Source of the DNA: Pseudobdellovibrionaceae bacterium
Lineage (GTDB): Bacteria > Bdellovibrionota > Bdellovibrionia > Bdellovibrionales > Bdellovibrionaceae
Direction: 5' to 3'
Assembly (NCBI GenBank): GCA_016785955.1
Contig: JAEUWH010000082.1
Location: 140,577-204,576, forward strand
DNA length: 64,000 nucleotides
Shown here piece after piece: positions 27,347-36,681 of this stretch. A program made the position numbers and the translations under genes. The notes under the pieces were generated by a model. The model did not search any database, was not told where the DNA came from, and saw only the letters and a list, made by a program, of their open reading frames with translations. Position 1 is the first letter of the stretch, and each line of letters opens with the position of its first letter.

Positions 27347-28331
27347 GACGATAAACCATTTTTTGAATGGCAATAATCTGTGAGCCATTTCGGTTGGCAA
27401 AATCTTTACCTGTAAAGCCAAACCAATCCCAGCAGGCGTAAGGATTTACTTGCGGAACTTTTTGCGCCTGTGGATATAACACCACGATATTGTTCGCCTC
27501 CGCCCAAGAGTTTAAACCCGAATGTACAGCAAATTGGTCCCGGACATGATCAGGATTCATTTGGCACCCATGAAGAGCGACGTGCAATTTACAAAGTGCT
27601 CGTCGTGTACCGCAGTTTGTGGGGATGAAAATGTATCCATAGTCAAATAATGCCGAATTCTGGGATTGAAACTCGGTTTGATCGTAGGCATAAATCTGCG
27701 AGCGCATATCATTTCTAATGGTACGGTTCGCATTCAGGGGGCCATATAGGTGTTTCAAAATATCGCCAGCCATATCGTATTTACAATTGTTCAACCATGG
27801 TAGGGCTTGGACATCACACTCATTTCCATAGTCTTTAGTTACCCAGCTGTGCGCGGCTGCAATTTGGTTTTGGTAGACAATTTGATTTTGTGGAACAAAT
27901 TGAGAATAAAATTCGTACAAACGATCGCTGCTCTCATGCTTGATAACACCATCTTTGGGAGACGCAAAAATATAGATTTTAGAGCGTTTCAAATTTGCTA
28001 GCTTTTCAATCGTGCCGGCTTGGGCTTCGGCCTGTGCTTTTTTAACGTAGGTGTCGACCTTTAAAGCCGATGGATTTTGCATGCATTTTACTTGCGCCGT
28101 CAAAGAGTTTCCTTCTGAGCACCAATAAACACCTCCCGCAACCGAAGCGGCACCCCTAAACACAGTAGAAAGCGCAACATGCAGCTGCACGGCCATAAAC
28201 CCACCCGCCGACACTCCGGAAACGGTCACGTTATTTTTGTCTATATTTAATTTAGGAAGTCTATTCAGGGACTGGGCAGATGATGAGAGGTAGATAAATA
28301 AACCAAGAACATAGATGGTAAAAAATTTCAC
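27330..28331 (-). CDS. Secreted PHB-depolymerase-type esterase
   Basis: 333 residues with a signal peptide (about 1-19, ending SSAQ). The alpha/beta-hydrolase nucleophile is Ser41 in GVSAGGF, which fits the PHB depolymerase/feruloyl esterase group, where the nucleophile lies early. FASPKDG and AAHSWVT supply likely Asp and His residues. The C-terminal block LHGCQMNPD and WAEANNIVVLYPQA is typical of extracellular short-chain PHB depolymerases. Breaking down prey storage polyester is plausible. Confidence 0.85.
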   Translation of the reverse strand: MKFFTIYVLGLFIYLSSSAQSLNRLPKLNIDKNNVTVSGVSAGGFMAVQLHVALSTVFRGAASVAGGVYWCSEGNSLTAQVKCMQNPSALKVDTYVKKAQAEAQAGTIEKLANLKRSKIYIFASPKDGVIKHESSDRLYEFYSQFVPQNQIVYQNQIAAAHSWVTKDYGNECDVQALPWLNNCKYDMAGDILKHLYGPLNANRTIRNDMRSQIYAYDQTEFQSQNSALFDYGYIFIPTNCGTRRALCKLHVALHGCQMNPDHVRDQFAVHSGLNSWAEANNIVVLYPQAQKVPQVNPYACWDWFGFTGKDFANRNGSQIIAIQKMVYRLMGTF

Positions 28332-28613
28332 AACTTCTCCTATAATTTGAAAGGTAATTTGAAAGTAATATAAAAGTAGCTAACTAGTAATTAACTAACT
28401 AACTAAGTACTTAACTAAGTAATCAATCAATAACTAAGCAAATAAATCATTAATTAAGTACTAAGTAATAGCCAGCACTATATAACCAACAATTAAACAA
28501 TAGTGTATATAATAGAGTAAGCAACAGCATAAGTAGCTATTTAATTTTTAGTTGAGCAAAGATATGAACAAACAAAATTTCAGAGTCAATTTAATTTCCC
28601 AAAATCAAACAGA
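28332..28613. repeat. Low-complexity A/T-rich spacer of degenerate TAAC/TAAG tetramers
   Basis: From about 28375 to 28540 the plus strand is dominated by imperfect copies of TAACTAA, AACTAAC, TAAGTACT and AATCAATC words, for example AACTAACTAACTAAG. G and C are mostly single bases between TA/AA steps. It looks like an eroded tetranucleotide repeat. It has stops in every forward frame. I see no gene or clear terminator in it. Confidence 0.6.
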
Positions 28614-29765
28614 TTACAGCGTCGACTCGGGATGCGGTAATGGCTCTATTGTGGTTTCCTCAGCGTAGGTCTGTCCATCATTTTGTTTTTCTATTGAAAA
28701 TCCTAAACTGGAAACAACGAGTTCAGCTTGCTTGATGGCACCAACCATATTTTTTCCAGGATTAATTGTCGGCGAAGCAATCCATAAATTATCCAGCCCG
28801 GCAATTGTTTGATTTTCATTTACCTTGAGAACGCCGTCACCAGCATAGTTTGAATAAACGAAAATACGCTCCGATATTGGATTGTCTAGCGCTGTTGGGT
28901 AGGCCCGTTTTATTTGTCGCTTCATCTTTTTCAACGCGTGCGCCGTGACTTCGGAATCGTCCGAAAGCTCGTCATCGACGAATGAAATCCATTGCGAAAA
29001 TTGCATATTTTCTGTGGGTGGATAGAGCTTGCCAAAGCAAGGACCAAGCTCGTCCTGAGTCGTTCCATTCAACACATGATAGGCATTTGTGTTTTCAAAA
29101 GGTGCCGAGTGAAGAATATCCAAGCAAATAGACGTCCAGTACGTTGTTTTATTTAATTTATTTTTTGAGCGCGCAGATAAAGATTCCGTCGGTAGCAAAA
29201 CACTGAGGTCCTTGAATGTGCCGCAGAAAATAAACTGATCACCATTCAAAGTTTTAGTTCCATTGATGAGCACGCTTTTTACGCGTCCTTCTTCACTTTG
29301 AAATCTAGTGACGATGGATCTAGGCAGGAAATCGCCTTTGAAGTTTTCCATCAAACGTTTTGGCCATTCATGCACAGGAAACTTCAGTGGCAATTCTGAT
29401 GATGACAAGAAATAGGCAAGTTCGTCGTAGAAATCCACGTGTACATCGCCAAACCCCAAAAATGGTTTGAACTGACCGCCTTCAAAAAATACCGATTGCG
29501 ATTCTTTGGGCTCATCATAGATTTTTAAATTCATCACGGCTTCGGCAAAATTTAAAGCGGAACGTGATGATTCTGTATCTGGAAAAAAACGAAGACCGTT
29601 TTCAAAAGAACCCATCGCATTGGTGATTTTCTTGTGACAGCCGCCGAAGGTGTCTTGTGCCTCTAGAAGCGCAATATTATCTGTGAACCGACTTAAAGAT
29701 GCGGCTAATAGCAAACCTGGTAAACCGCTGCCGACAATAACATAATCATAATGACGTTGACTCAT
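28614..29765 (-). CDS. FAD-dependent amine-oxidase/phytoene-desaturase-like protein
   Basis: 383 residues. The N-terminal Rossmann motif YDYVIVGSGLPGLLLAASLS, an acidic residue after the second strand (LLEAQ), and FGGCHKK fit the flavin amine oxidase/protoporphyrinogen oxidase-like superfamily. The C-terminal FAD motif IAGLDNLWIASPTINPGKNM is also present. No signal peptide, so cytoplasmic. The substrate is unknown and the neighbours give no pathway. It may equally be a UDP-galactopyranose mutase-like enzyme. Confidence 0.7.
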   Translation of the reverse strand: MSQRHYDYVIVGSGLPGLLLAASLSRFTDNIALLEAQDTFGGCHKKITNAMGSFENGLRFFPDTESSRSALNFAEAVMNLKIYDEPKESQSVFFEGGQFKPFLGFGDVHVDFYDELAYFLSSSELPLKFPVHEWPKRLMENFKGDFLPRSIVTRFQSEEGRVKSVLINGTKTLNGDQFIFCGTFKDLSVLLPTESLSARSKNKLNKTTYWTSICLDILHSAPFENTNAYHVLNGTTQDELGPCFGKLYPPTENMQFSQWISFVDDELSDDSEVTAHALKKMKRQIKRAYPTALDNPISERIFVYSNYAGDGVLKVNENQTIAGLDNLWIASPTINPGKNMVGAIKQAELVVSSLGFSIEKQNDGQTYAEETTIEPLPHPESTL

Positions 29766-29859
29766 ACCTTCAGAAATCCTTTCCTCAGAGACAAATGTAG
29801 CTCTTCGCCAAATTTGTACTCCAAATTATAAACTAATGAAAAGGCAGAAACACTGTCAC

Positions 29860-30702
29860 TCAATAAATATGTCTAATGCATTTGATCACGTGATTGAGCA
29901 CAGAAGAACTGCATTTTTTTAGAATAGGACGGCGCTCAATCGCATCCGCAATGGGTGGGGAAATTACATAGTAAATACGCGTGAAAAAGCGTCCCAGTGC
30001 GTACTTGCATAAGAAATAATCACGAAATAGGCGTAAGTAGATGACTTCCGGTGCGAACGGATCACCATACGTACTGGTCGCAATAAAGCATTTTGGCCGT
30101 TGTTGAGTGGCGTCTTTGATAAAGGTTTTGATAATGCCTGGATTTTTAGCGGATTTTACAAAGGCCTCCGCTCGTTTGATAATGTCGGGATAAATGGGGG
30201 AATATTGAATAAATGAAGCTAATTGTTTGCCAGCGTTGTGTTGTCGCTCGTTGTATTTGTCGTTTGTGTCGTAGATTCTGAGCAGGTCCCAATACACCGA
30301 TGCAACCACTGTGATCTCGCTCGTGCGCGCAGAATCCTTGAATACCTTCGGTGTCAAGGGCTGTCCCTTTTTAAGGGCGAATACGATTTCCAAAACTTTT
30401 AGGTATTTTTCGTACGTAACGGCCGCCGCCGTATAGTTTTTGCCACTCATAAAATCGCGGGCCTTTTTGATCAGCGCGACACGGTTTTTCCACAAATCCA
30501 ATCGATAGGCTTCCTTTGCGCGTTCTTGGGCCAGTAAGGTGCCGCCACGACTTTGCGAAAGGACCTTGCGCAAATCAGAAAGGCACGACAAACAAATTGC
30601 GCCCGTTACGCTCTCGCCAATCACTTGAACTTGAGCTTCGAACTCGGGCCCCATAGCATGAAGTTCAGTGACCTGTAAGTGACAACGAGGACATTTTTCC
30701 AT
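29860..30702 (-). CDS. Zinc-ribbon protein with C-terminal CFI-box
   Basis: 280 residues in three parts. The N-terminal pair CPRC and CLSC (about 4-7 and 38-41) makes a zinc ribbon. A helical middle (about 55-190) resembles TPR. The C-terminal block CFIATSTYGDPFAPEVIYLR plus YYVISPPIADAI is the CFI-box (CFIATAAYG) motif seen in many secreted or cytoplasmic bacterial proteins of unknown role. No signal peptide. Confidence 0.65.
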   Translation of the reverse strand: MEKCPRCHLQVTELHAMGPEFEAQVQVIGESVTGAICLSCLSDLRKVLSQSRGGTLLAQERAKEAYRLDLWKNRVALIKKARDFMSGKNYTAAAVTYEKYLKVLEIVFALKKGQPLTPKVFKDSARTSEITVVASVYWDLLRIYDTNDKYNERQHNAGKQLASFIQYSPIYPDIIKRAEAFVKSAKNPGIIKTFIKDATQQRPKCFIATSTYGDPFAPEVIYLRLFRDYFLCKYALGRFFTRIYYVISPPIADAIERRPILKKCSSSVLNHVIKCIRHIY

Positions 30703-30782
30703 TTAATAATTTTGAGGGGATTTAAAAATAAGATCAAGGATTATTGGGACGTGGTGAGTGGCGAAAGTCAGGATCCAAAAAT

Positions 30783-30816
30783 AAAAAAAGGCCGCCCCCA
30801 ACGAGGGCCGCCTTTT
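30783..30816 (-). terminator. Intrinsic terminator after the small secreted protein
   Basis: An 11-base stem with one mismatch (30787-30797 with 30105-type partner at 30805-30815; AAAGGCCGCCC pairs with GGGCCGCCTTT), loop of seven bases. On the minus strand it is followed by TTTTTTTAT. Confidence 0.88.
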
Positions 30817-30851
30817 AATGATGATTAACTCAATCGAACTATTAATAAAAA

Positions 30852-31229
30852 TTAGTAACGGAATTGGTAAACAACTTGATCGTAGTATGTACCAGAACCA
30901 GAACTCATGTAGGTACGGAAAGAGTCTGAGAACCAGTTAACTTTAGAGTTATCAACATAGAAAGAACCTTGCATTGGGAAAACAGAAGTATTGTAGGTAG
31001 GGTGGAAATCATGACCTACATACAATTTGATTTCAGAGCAACCATAGCTGTTTCTGAATTCGATGTTGCAAGAGTTAGTGGAACGAGCGTAAGGAACATC
31101 GTCACAGATAAGACGAGTTTGACCACCGCAGTATGGAAGAGAACGCCATTGTCCATACGGAACATAGACAACAGCAAAAGCGCTAGAGCTTACTACCAAC
31201 ATAGTAAGAGCAATCAATAAATTTTTCAT
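30852..31229 (-). CDS. Small secreted Cys-containing protein, paralogue of 33474-33863
   Basis: 125 residues from the ATG at 31229, which has AAGGAG 6 bases before it; an upstream in-frame ATG has none. Signal peptide MKNLLIALTMLVVSSSAFA. The mature protein has LPYCGGQTRLICDD, SCNIEFRN and YGCSEIKLYVG, that is four Cys, followed by an aromatic-rich beta-like tail ending YQFRY. It shares the W-x-x-LPYC-x-G-x-TR-x-x-C core and the spacing of the other cysteines with the small protein at 33474-33863. Two disulfides are likely. Role unknown. Confidence 0.75.
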   Translation of the reverse strand: MKNLLIALTMLVVSSSAFAVVYVPYGQWRSLPYCGGQTRLICDDVPYARSTNSCNIEFRNSYGCSEIKLYVGHDFHPTYNTSVFPMQGSFYVDNSKVNWFSDSFRTYMSSGSGTYYDQVVYQFRY

Positions 31230-31746
31230 TATAACTCCTTGGTTTGATTTGCGACCGGGGTCGCGGTTAATTTGTTTGTTTGTCATGTCCCTTCCTAGCG
31301 AGATGCGTGCCAACGGTTTATACACCTGTCTACAAAAAATCGTACTGTCAAATCAAACGTATAGTGTATGACAATTTTGACAGGGACAAAAAATAATCGA
31401 CACATGTATAAAGTTTCGACAATCAGCTGCAAATTGTTGCAGTTGGGGCCTAAATGAAGCCACCTTTTTTCCTGTTTGGTTATAGGGTAGCGGTGGTTCA
31501 TGGATTTTTTGGTAGTGTAAGTTGGATGGAATGTGGTCATAGGCTAAGTTAAGATAAAATATTTTGTGCTGATTCAAAGCGGATTAAATCATCAATTAAA
31601 TTTGATTTAAAACAAAACGATGAGATGTAGATATTTTAGAGATGATCATTGAAAGAGTCGTGAGCATCCCGCATCCTCTTCCCCTCAAGGAAGGGATGGA
31701 AAGCAGTGTCTTTAATAAATAGAATCATAGAAGAATCATAGGAAAG
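31230..31746. other. Intergenic region upstream of the small secreted protein
   Basis: About 500 bases without a convincing gene. Short minus-strand frames here have no ribosome binding site, and one overlaps the upstream extension of the secreted gene. It must hold the minus-strand promoter for the 31229 gene; a TTGACA on the minus strand near 31350 is the best -35 seen, without a well spaced -10. Confidence 0.5.
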
Positions 31747-31772
31747 AAAAATGGCCATAACGGCCATTTTTT
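31747..31772 (-). terminator. Intrinsic terminator after the 477-residue exported protein
   Basis: A perfect 10-base stem AAAAATGGCC/GGCCATTTTT (31747-31756, 31762-31771) with loop ATAAC. A/T runs on both sides mean it can act in both directions. It is 42 bases past the stop of the gene ending at 31814. Confidence 0.88.
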
Positions 31773-31813
31773 AAGCAATAAAGCGCTTCCTTAAAGTGTC
31801 TCGTTGAGGGTGT

Positions 31814-33247
31814 TTATTTTGCGGAAATACCGTAGAAACCTAAACAACTAGCTCCTTTAGCAGAAACTTGTGTTGTTGGTTTTTCGACAGTTTCTTCTTC
31901 AGACTCATTTTCAAATTCATCGTGTTTGAACAACCTGGTTTCAAACGCGGTTTTTACTCTATTAACGATCGCATCCAGCAGTCTGGGGGCGACTTCTATT
32001 CCTGAGTCCATAGCCAACGCAAGACGTTTACGAATTGGTAAACGAACACCAACCGCGCGAGACAATTTTGATTGCTGAGACAATGTCAAATTAGCTTCAT
32101 CAAAAATTCGAAGAAGTTGGGCCTTCGTGGGTTTTAAGTCTCTTAGTACTGCCGTATTATCCAATACCCAATGCTGAGTTGCCGTCGTCATTTCAAAAAA
32201 AGTATGGCGATAAATACGAACAGCATCCATATACTCCTCAGTAGTTTTGATTTTAGGAGTGATCAATTTAAGGAATTCATAATGAGCGGAACCTGTTCTG
32301 TAGCCAACAATTTCCGCGGCTTCGCGCAGTTGTTTCACTGTAAAGTCATCTATTGATAGACTACGATCCAATATCAAAGATGTTACATTTTTTCCTTCTA
32401 CCGGAAGACTGATTCCCGCATGAGCAAGGATTCCCAATAAATTATAGTAAACGAGGTCTTTCAAGGCGTTTACAACATTACCTTTGTGAGTCTTAAGAAA
32501 TTTTTCAGTAATCATTTCGCCATGACCACGACGCGCTAAGTTCCAATCCCAATCAGTCTCGTATTTTGCGATATCGCGAATCGCAGCGATAGCGGCCGGT
32601 GACGGTTTAAGATCTGGAATATCGTAAGTTAAGCGAATAAACCGTAAAGCAGAAATAGTTTTACTGTAGTCACCTTTGATAATGATTTCCATATTCCTGA
32701 AAATTTTTTCGTCAATAGATTTAAAACCCAAAGTTCCATTCATGTAGTCATGCAAACCGTTCCATGGATCTGTAATCATGGCGGGATGGATGGTAATATT
32801 ACTGATGGTTGCCCCGCCTTTGGCAATCAATTTTTTGAAAGTCTCGTTATTTACAACATCAATTTCATATTCTTTTGGTAATAGGCTGATTATTTTATCT
32901 TTATCCTCGGGAACCGAAACAAACTCGATATCATTACCACCGCGAGGTAAAAAATCGACCAGTGGTGGCATCGTTAACTGTTTTACTTCTTCAATAGAAT
33001 GAGTTTTCAACTGATCTAGATTCCAACGGATAAACCCACGAGACGAACTGCCTGTCCAGGCAATGTCTGTGCGGCCTTCGCTGTTTAACCAGGCCCACAA
33101 TCTTTGAAACTCTGGTACGCGAGCGGCATTGTATCGAAGCAGATCGGAAATTTGCTCCGGAGAGTACTTCTGAGCAAGGGTTTCCGCTATTGTCACTTGA
33201 GCAATCAAAACACACGCCACTATCGTTGAAAATAGACGTAAAATCAT
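31814..33247 (-). CDS. Large exported protein with NTase-like motif and C-terminal CxxFY tail
   Basis: 477 residues, signal peptide about 1-21 (ending TIAE). Near the N-terminus WTGSSSRGFIRW (about 64-75) and, 35 residues later, GGNDIEFVSV recall the GSxSRG and DhD/E motifs of polymerase-beta-type nucleotidyltransferases, though the spacing is longer than usual. The remainder is helical (TPKIKTTEEYMDAVRIYR). An acidic linker leads to the last ten residues CLGFYGISAK. The Cys-x-x-Phe-Tyr end recurs in two neighbours. The enzyme call is tentative; export is clear. Confidence 0.7.
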   Translation of the reverse strand: MILRLFSTIVACVLIAQVTIAETLAQKYSPEQISDLLRYNAARVPEFQRLWAWLNSEGRTDIAWTGSSSRGFIRWNLDQLKTHSIEEVKQLTMPPLVDFLPRGGNDIEFVSVPEDKDKIISLLPKEYEIDVVNNETFKKLIAKGGATISNITIHPAMITDPWNGLHDYMNGTLGFKSIDEKIFRNMEIIIKGDYSKTISALRFIRLTYDIPDLKPSPAAIAAIRDIAKYETDWDWNLARRGHGEMITEKFLKTHKGNVVNALKDLVYYNLLGILAHAGISLPVEGKNVTSLILDRSLSIDDFTVKQLREAAEIVGYRTGSAHYEFLKLITPKIKTTEEYMDAVRIYRHTFFEMTTATQHWVLDNTAVLRDLKPTKAQLLRIFDEANLTLSQQSKLSRAVGVRLPIRKRLALAMDSGIEVAPRLLDAIVNRVKTAFETRLFKHDEFENESEEETVEKPTTQVSAKGASCLGFYGISAK

Positions 33248-33473
33248 AAGTCACCTTTGTTTAAACAATTCTTGCGAATCACTCAAATTAAAGCGAGAAT
33301 GATGCCAAAACTATGTCAATTTAATCACAGGCTGTATAATTTGTTGTCGCCCATTCAATCAAAGTGACATTATTGTAGTGACAATTTTTTGCAACATCAC
33401 TTTCTTCTGTCGTCGCTCTCCTTTGATGTTCTTGCCTATTGAGACTAGCTGTCTTCACATAGAAATAAATATC

Positions 33474-33863
33474 TTATTTATACAAATTATATTTAATTTT
33501 TGTATACGATCTGTTTCCTTCCGTAGTTATGAAAACATAGAAGTACTTCTTTTCAAAACCAGAAAAGTGATTTGGCAGAAGTGTATATTTATTATCGCGC
33601 ATACGGTTGACCTTCTCGGTGACCGTCCATACGGAAGGGTAGAATGCTGATGATGTATAAAGATTCATGTTGGTGCAGTTTGTTCCAGTGATTTCCAGGC
33701 TGCACTTGTTGGGATCTGGTTGGCCGCCAGCTAGCGTTTCACACGTCACACGTGTCTTGCCATTGCAATAAGGCAAATTTGTCCATCCAGAATTAGCTGT
33801 AACTTGAGTTACGGAGGCCTGAACACTGAAACCAAGAAATAATAGAATTGAAAGGATTTTCAT
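33474..33863 (-). CDS. Small secreted Cys-containing protein, paralogue of 30852-31229
   Basis: 129 residues. Signal peptide about 1-16 (ending SVQA), then SGWTNLPYCNGKTRVTCETL, KCSLEIT, TNCTNMNLYTS and an aromatic tail. Four Cys with the same spacing logic as the paralogue about 2.2 kb away. AGGAG precedes the ATG. It lies 15 bases after the PhoD-like phosphatase gene and is probably in its operon. Confidence 0.75.
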   Translation of the reverse strand: MKILSILLFLGFSVQASVTQVTANSGWTNLPYCNGKTRVTCETLAGGQPDPNKCSLEITGTNCTNMNLYTSSAFYPSVWTVTEKVNRMRDNKYTLLPNHFSGFEKKYFYVFITTEGNRSYTKIKYNLYK

Positions 33864-33878
33864 AAAGTCTCCTGCCGT

Positions 33879-35177
33879 TTACTTAGCCACTGTTCGGCGA
33901 GTTGTATGGTAGGTTTGATTTCTACCATAAATGTTAATGTTAAGTTCTAGAGCCGACCTGTGTACCTTAGTTTCTACGATCATATAATTATTTTCTTGAG
34001 TCACATAAGTTCGTCGAGGGTTATCGCTGACATCATCGGCGGGGGTGCTGTGAATCGCGCTGGAAGTCAGCTCGACGGACTCGTAACCTAAGATATTTTT
34101 TTCTAGATTGCTGATCTCACTATAGTGAACATCACCCGCTACAAAAATAACCGGCGCGGCTAGGTTTTTGGCGATCGAAATCATTTGGTTAAGTTCACTA
34201 ATAGATTCACGCTCTACAGATTCATATCGTTGATAGCCGCCGTAGAATTGTGAACCATTGATAAACCATACCGGTTTAAAACACTGATTGTCGAGTTTAG
34301 CTTGTACCCAAGCAATCTGTTCACTGCCCCAAATCTTACCTTTCATTCGCGAGCCTTTTTCGCGATAATAGCGGGAATCCAAGAAAACAAAACGTTGGTT
34401 AAACAAAGACACATAAGACGATACACCGGGACCGTTGGACAAGTATGTGCCATCATTGCTGCCGAAGAAAGCTTTAAAAATACGAAGTGATTCGTCTTTA
34501 TATGTAAAACGAGTGTCTCCGTCATCCATTGCATAGTCGTGATCGTCCCAAATTCCAATGATCGGAGTAAGTAATTCGGTTTGATATACGTCAAGAGCCA
34601 TACGAGTTTCAACGTGCCGTTCCCATATAGTGTCGGGAGTCACTCGAACTTCTTCGTCATCGACGTAAACATTATCACCTAAGAAAAACAAAATATCGGC
34701 CTGTTTTTCTGAAACTGATTTCCACATTGCCTTGTGATTGTTTACACGATCATCCATGCATGACATAAGACCAATTTTCATCGAGTCGTCACTAATATCC
34801 AAAGTTTGGAACATTCGCGTGTCGATCGTTTCGTTTTTTGAATTATAAACTGTAAGCGTGAAGATGCTGCTTTTAGGTAATTTCGTCAATGTTAGGCGAT
34901 CTAAGCGATATCGTGAATTGGGATAGCTTGTTGGTTGCACGGAATCGATTGCTAGAGTTTTTCCGCGGTCGTCGGTAACGGCATAATGTAATTTTTCGCC
35001 TTCAGCGACTAAAAGAATAACCTGCGTTGATGTGTCATCCGTATAACCTTGCATCGCAGGGATTCTGCGACCCGAGGGAATCCATGATGTTGTCACCATA
35101 TTGGCTTTGGCTCGGAAGCCAATCAGCAGAGAGTACAAGAAAAAATTGACACTTTTAAGAAAAGTTCTGCGGTTCAT
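33879..35177 (-). CDS. PhoD-like metallophosphatase, Tat-exported
   Basis: 432 residues. The N-terminus NRRTFLK is a twin-arginine (Tat) signal, as in PhoD enzymes, which fold with their metals before export. Metal-site motifs run in order: SCMDDR, FLGDNVYVDD, WDDHDYAMDD, FLDSRYY and FVAGDVHYSE. It hydrolyses phosphodi- or monoesters in the periplasm. Start and upstream stop overlap as ATGA, coupling it to the GNAT-like exported protein. Confidence 0.88.
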   Translation of the reverse strand: MNRRTFLKSVNFFLYSLLIGFRAKANMVTTSWIPSGRRIPAMQGYTDDTSTQVILLVAEGEKLHYAVTDDRGKTLAIDSVQPTSYPNSRYRLDRLTLTKLPKSSIFTLTVYNSKNETIDTRMFQTLDISDDSMKIGLMSCMDDRVNNHKAMWKSVSEKQADILFFLGDNVYVDDEEVRVTPDTIWERHVETRMALDVYQTELLTPIIGIWDDHDYAMDDGDTRFTYKDESLRIFKAFFGSNDGTYLSNGPGVSSYVSLFNQRFVFLDSRYYREKGSRMKGKIWGSEQIAWVQAKLDNQCFKPVWFINGSQFYGGYQRYESVERESISELNQMISIAKNLAAPVIFVAGDVHYSEISNLEKNILGYESVELTSSAIHSTPADDVSDNPRRTYVTQENNYMIVETKVHRSALELNINIYGRNQTYHTTRRTVAK

Positions 35178-36277
35178 AATTGCTCCTGGAAAGGCTTTGC
35201 GGCTGTCCGCTCATATTTTTGTAAAAACTGTTTAAAAGTAGCTTGAAATACCCAAATATTTTTGTTCTCAGTTAAGATCCGTGGGGCGCCCATTCTCATC
35301 AAGGCGCGTGCCCACGTCGGAAGGTCAACCCAAAAAGAAATTGTCTGATCCATATCGACACTTTTCGTGCGCATAAGAGTGAGTCCGACCTGCATCATGG
35401 AGGTTAATAAATCACTTTCCTTTCGCAAAATCAAAAACTTGCCAAACTCAATTTGAACATCACCCAAGTTGTCGATTCCAAACTGAGAAACACTAACTGG
35501 ATGTTTCGGATCACCACGTACAATACCCATTAGGCCTACAATTTTATTCTGATATTTGGCGACAAGAAAATAAGTTGGCTGGCCAGTCATTTTTTCCTGA
35601 TCTTTCAGTACATCAACTGTATTGGTTGCTTGAGCTTTATAGGCTTGGTCTAGTAATTTGAGTCCCGCTAAAACATCCGGGTGAAGGGTGTCAATTTTAT
35701 TAGGAGTTTGTTCTAAATAAACAAAAACTTCTGTTTGGTCAGGAAGGATAACTTTTTTCTCAAGCTTTTTCTTTGGCGGAAATAACTCTTCGGCAATACT
35801 TTTAGATTTGCTATAAAATTCGGTACCCTTCAGAAGAGAAGCAACATCTTTTGAAATTTGCTCGGGCGAAATATTCAAAAAAGTTAAATCGGTATCGTGA
35901 ATTGGAATTTTAAGGTCAGAAATCAATTTTTTGATGAGTTCATGCTCTTTAGTATTTCCTGTCTTAACGGCCTTAATTTTTGTGAGTACCAAAGCGGACA
36001 CATATGGACTAATAGGATTAGATTGTTTATGAAAATGAGTTCTTTTCCAGCGCCGCAGTTCAAGTTTGCTCATTTTTTCATAAATAGGTTTAATTATTTT
36101 TTCAACTTCTTTAGATGATTGGATTCGTCTCATCTGAAGATCAGAATAGGGTGACAACTCGCTTAAATAAGCCTCATAACCGTGATGGTTTGTCGCCTTA
36201 TAGAATTGTACACACGTCGCCGTATGTGACAGTGAACAGCTTAATAAAAGCAAGAGAGCATATTTAAGCATGTCCAT
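35174..36277 (-). CDS. Exported GNAT-like protein with N-terminal CxxFY motif
   Basis: 367 residues with a signal peptide (ending SHTA). The mature N-terminus starts TCVQFYKATNHHG. Residues about 180-345 look like a GNAT-type acyltransferase fold: TYFLVAKYQNKIVGLMGIVR, then a beta-bulge-like VQIEFGKFLILR and a helix. The middle is a Lys-rich helical region. An exported acetyltransferase is unusual because acetyl-CoA is cytoplasmic, so the fold may do something else. The CxxFYKAT word also ends the protein at 39489-40994. Confidence 0.6.
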   Translation of the reverse strand: MDMLKYALLLLLSCSLSHTATCVQFYKATNHHGYEAYLSELSPYSDLQMRRIQSSKEVEKIIKPIYEKMSKLELRRWKRTHFHKQSNPISPYVSALVLTKIKAVKTGNTKEHELIKKLISDLKIPIHDTDLTFLNISPEQISKDVASLLKGTEFYSKSKSIAEELFPPKKKLEKKVILPDQTEVFVYLEQTPNKIDTLHPDVLAGLKLLDQAYKAQATNTVDVLKDQEKMTGQPTYFLVAKYQNKIVGLMGIVRGDPKHPVSVSQFGIDNLGDVQIEFGKFLILRKESDLLTSMMQVGLTLMRTKSVDMDQTISFWVDLPTWARALMRMGAPRILTENKNIWVFQATFKQFLQKYERTAAKPFQEQL

Positions 36278-36681
36278 GTTGTCCTAAGAACAAGAGTAAG
36301 CTGTTGCTACTACTATGCGTGGGTAACCGTAAAGTCGAGGGGATGAAGATTAGAAAAGAAAAAATAAATGGTTCCACTATATAGCCGTCCTTGTTTAGGT
36401 ATCGCTAGCATCTGATAGCCTGAAGGCCAGATACAGCGATATATATGCCATTCGAAATTAGCTATATTTGTTTTAACGCTGGCGTGGGCGTCTCAAAATG
36501 ACAAACTTCGTAGACACCGTCATCAGGATTGGCAATTTTTTGGTGTATGGGAGTAGGACAGTTACGCTCAGAACTGCGATATTTTACCTATCTATATATA
36601 ATATCGAGCCACAGGCTGTTTTGGATATGATGGCACTGACTCTGCAGCTGTCTTAATAATCCTTAATATTGGAGGAGCGGA
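36278..36681. other. 404-base divergent spacer with a compound hairpin
   Basis: Between two divergent exported-protein genes. At 36400-36441 a nested hairpin is visible: TATCGCT/AGCGATA (7 pairs), ATCTG/CAGAT (5 pairs), GCC/GGC closing a TGAA tetraloop, with short bulges. There is no T run, so it is not a standard terminator. GGAGGAG at 36671-36677 is the ribosome binding site of the plus-strand gene. No gene seen. Confidence 0.5.

Noticed and set aside
31295..31577. Short minus-strand frames upstream of the small secreted protein
   Set aside because: No ribosome binding site, mutually overlapping, no domain.
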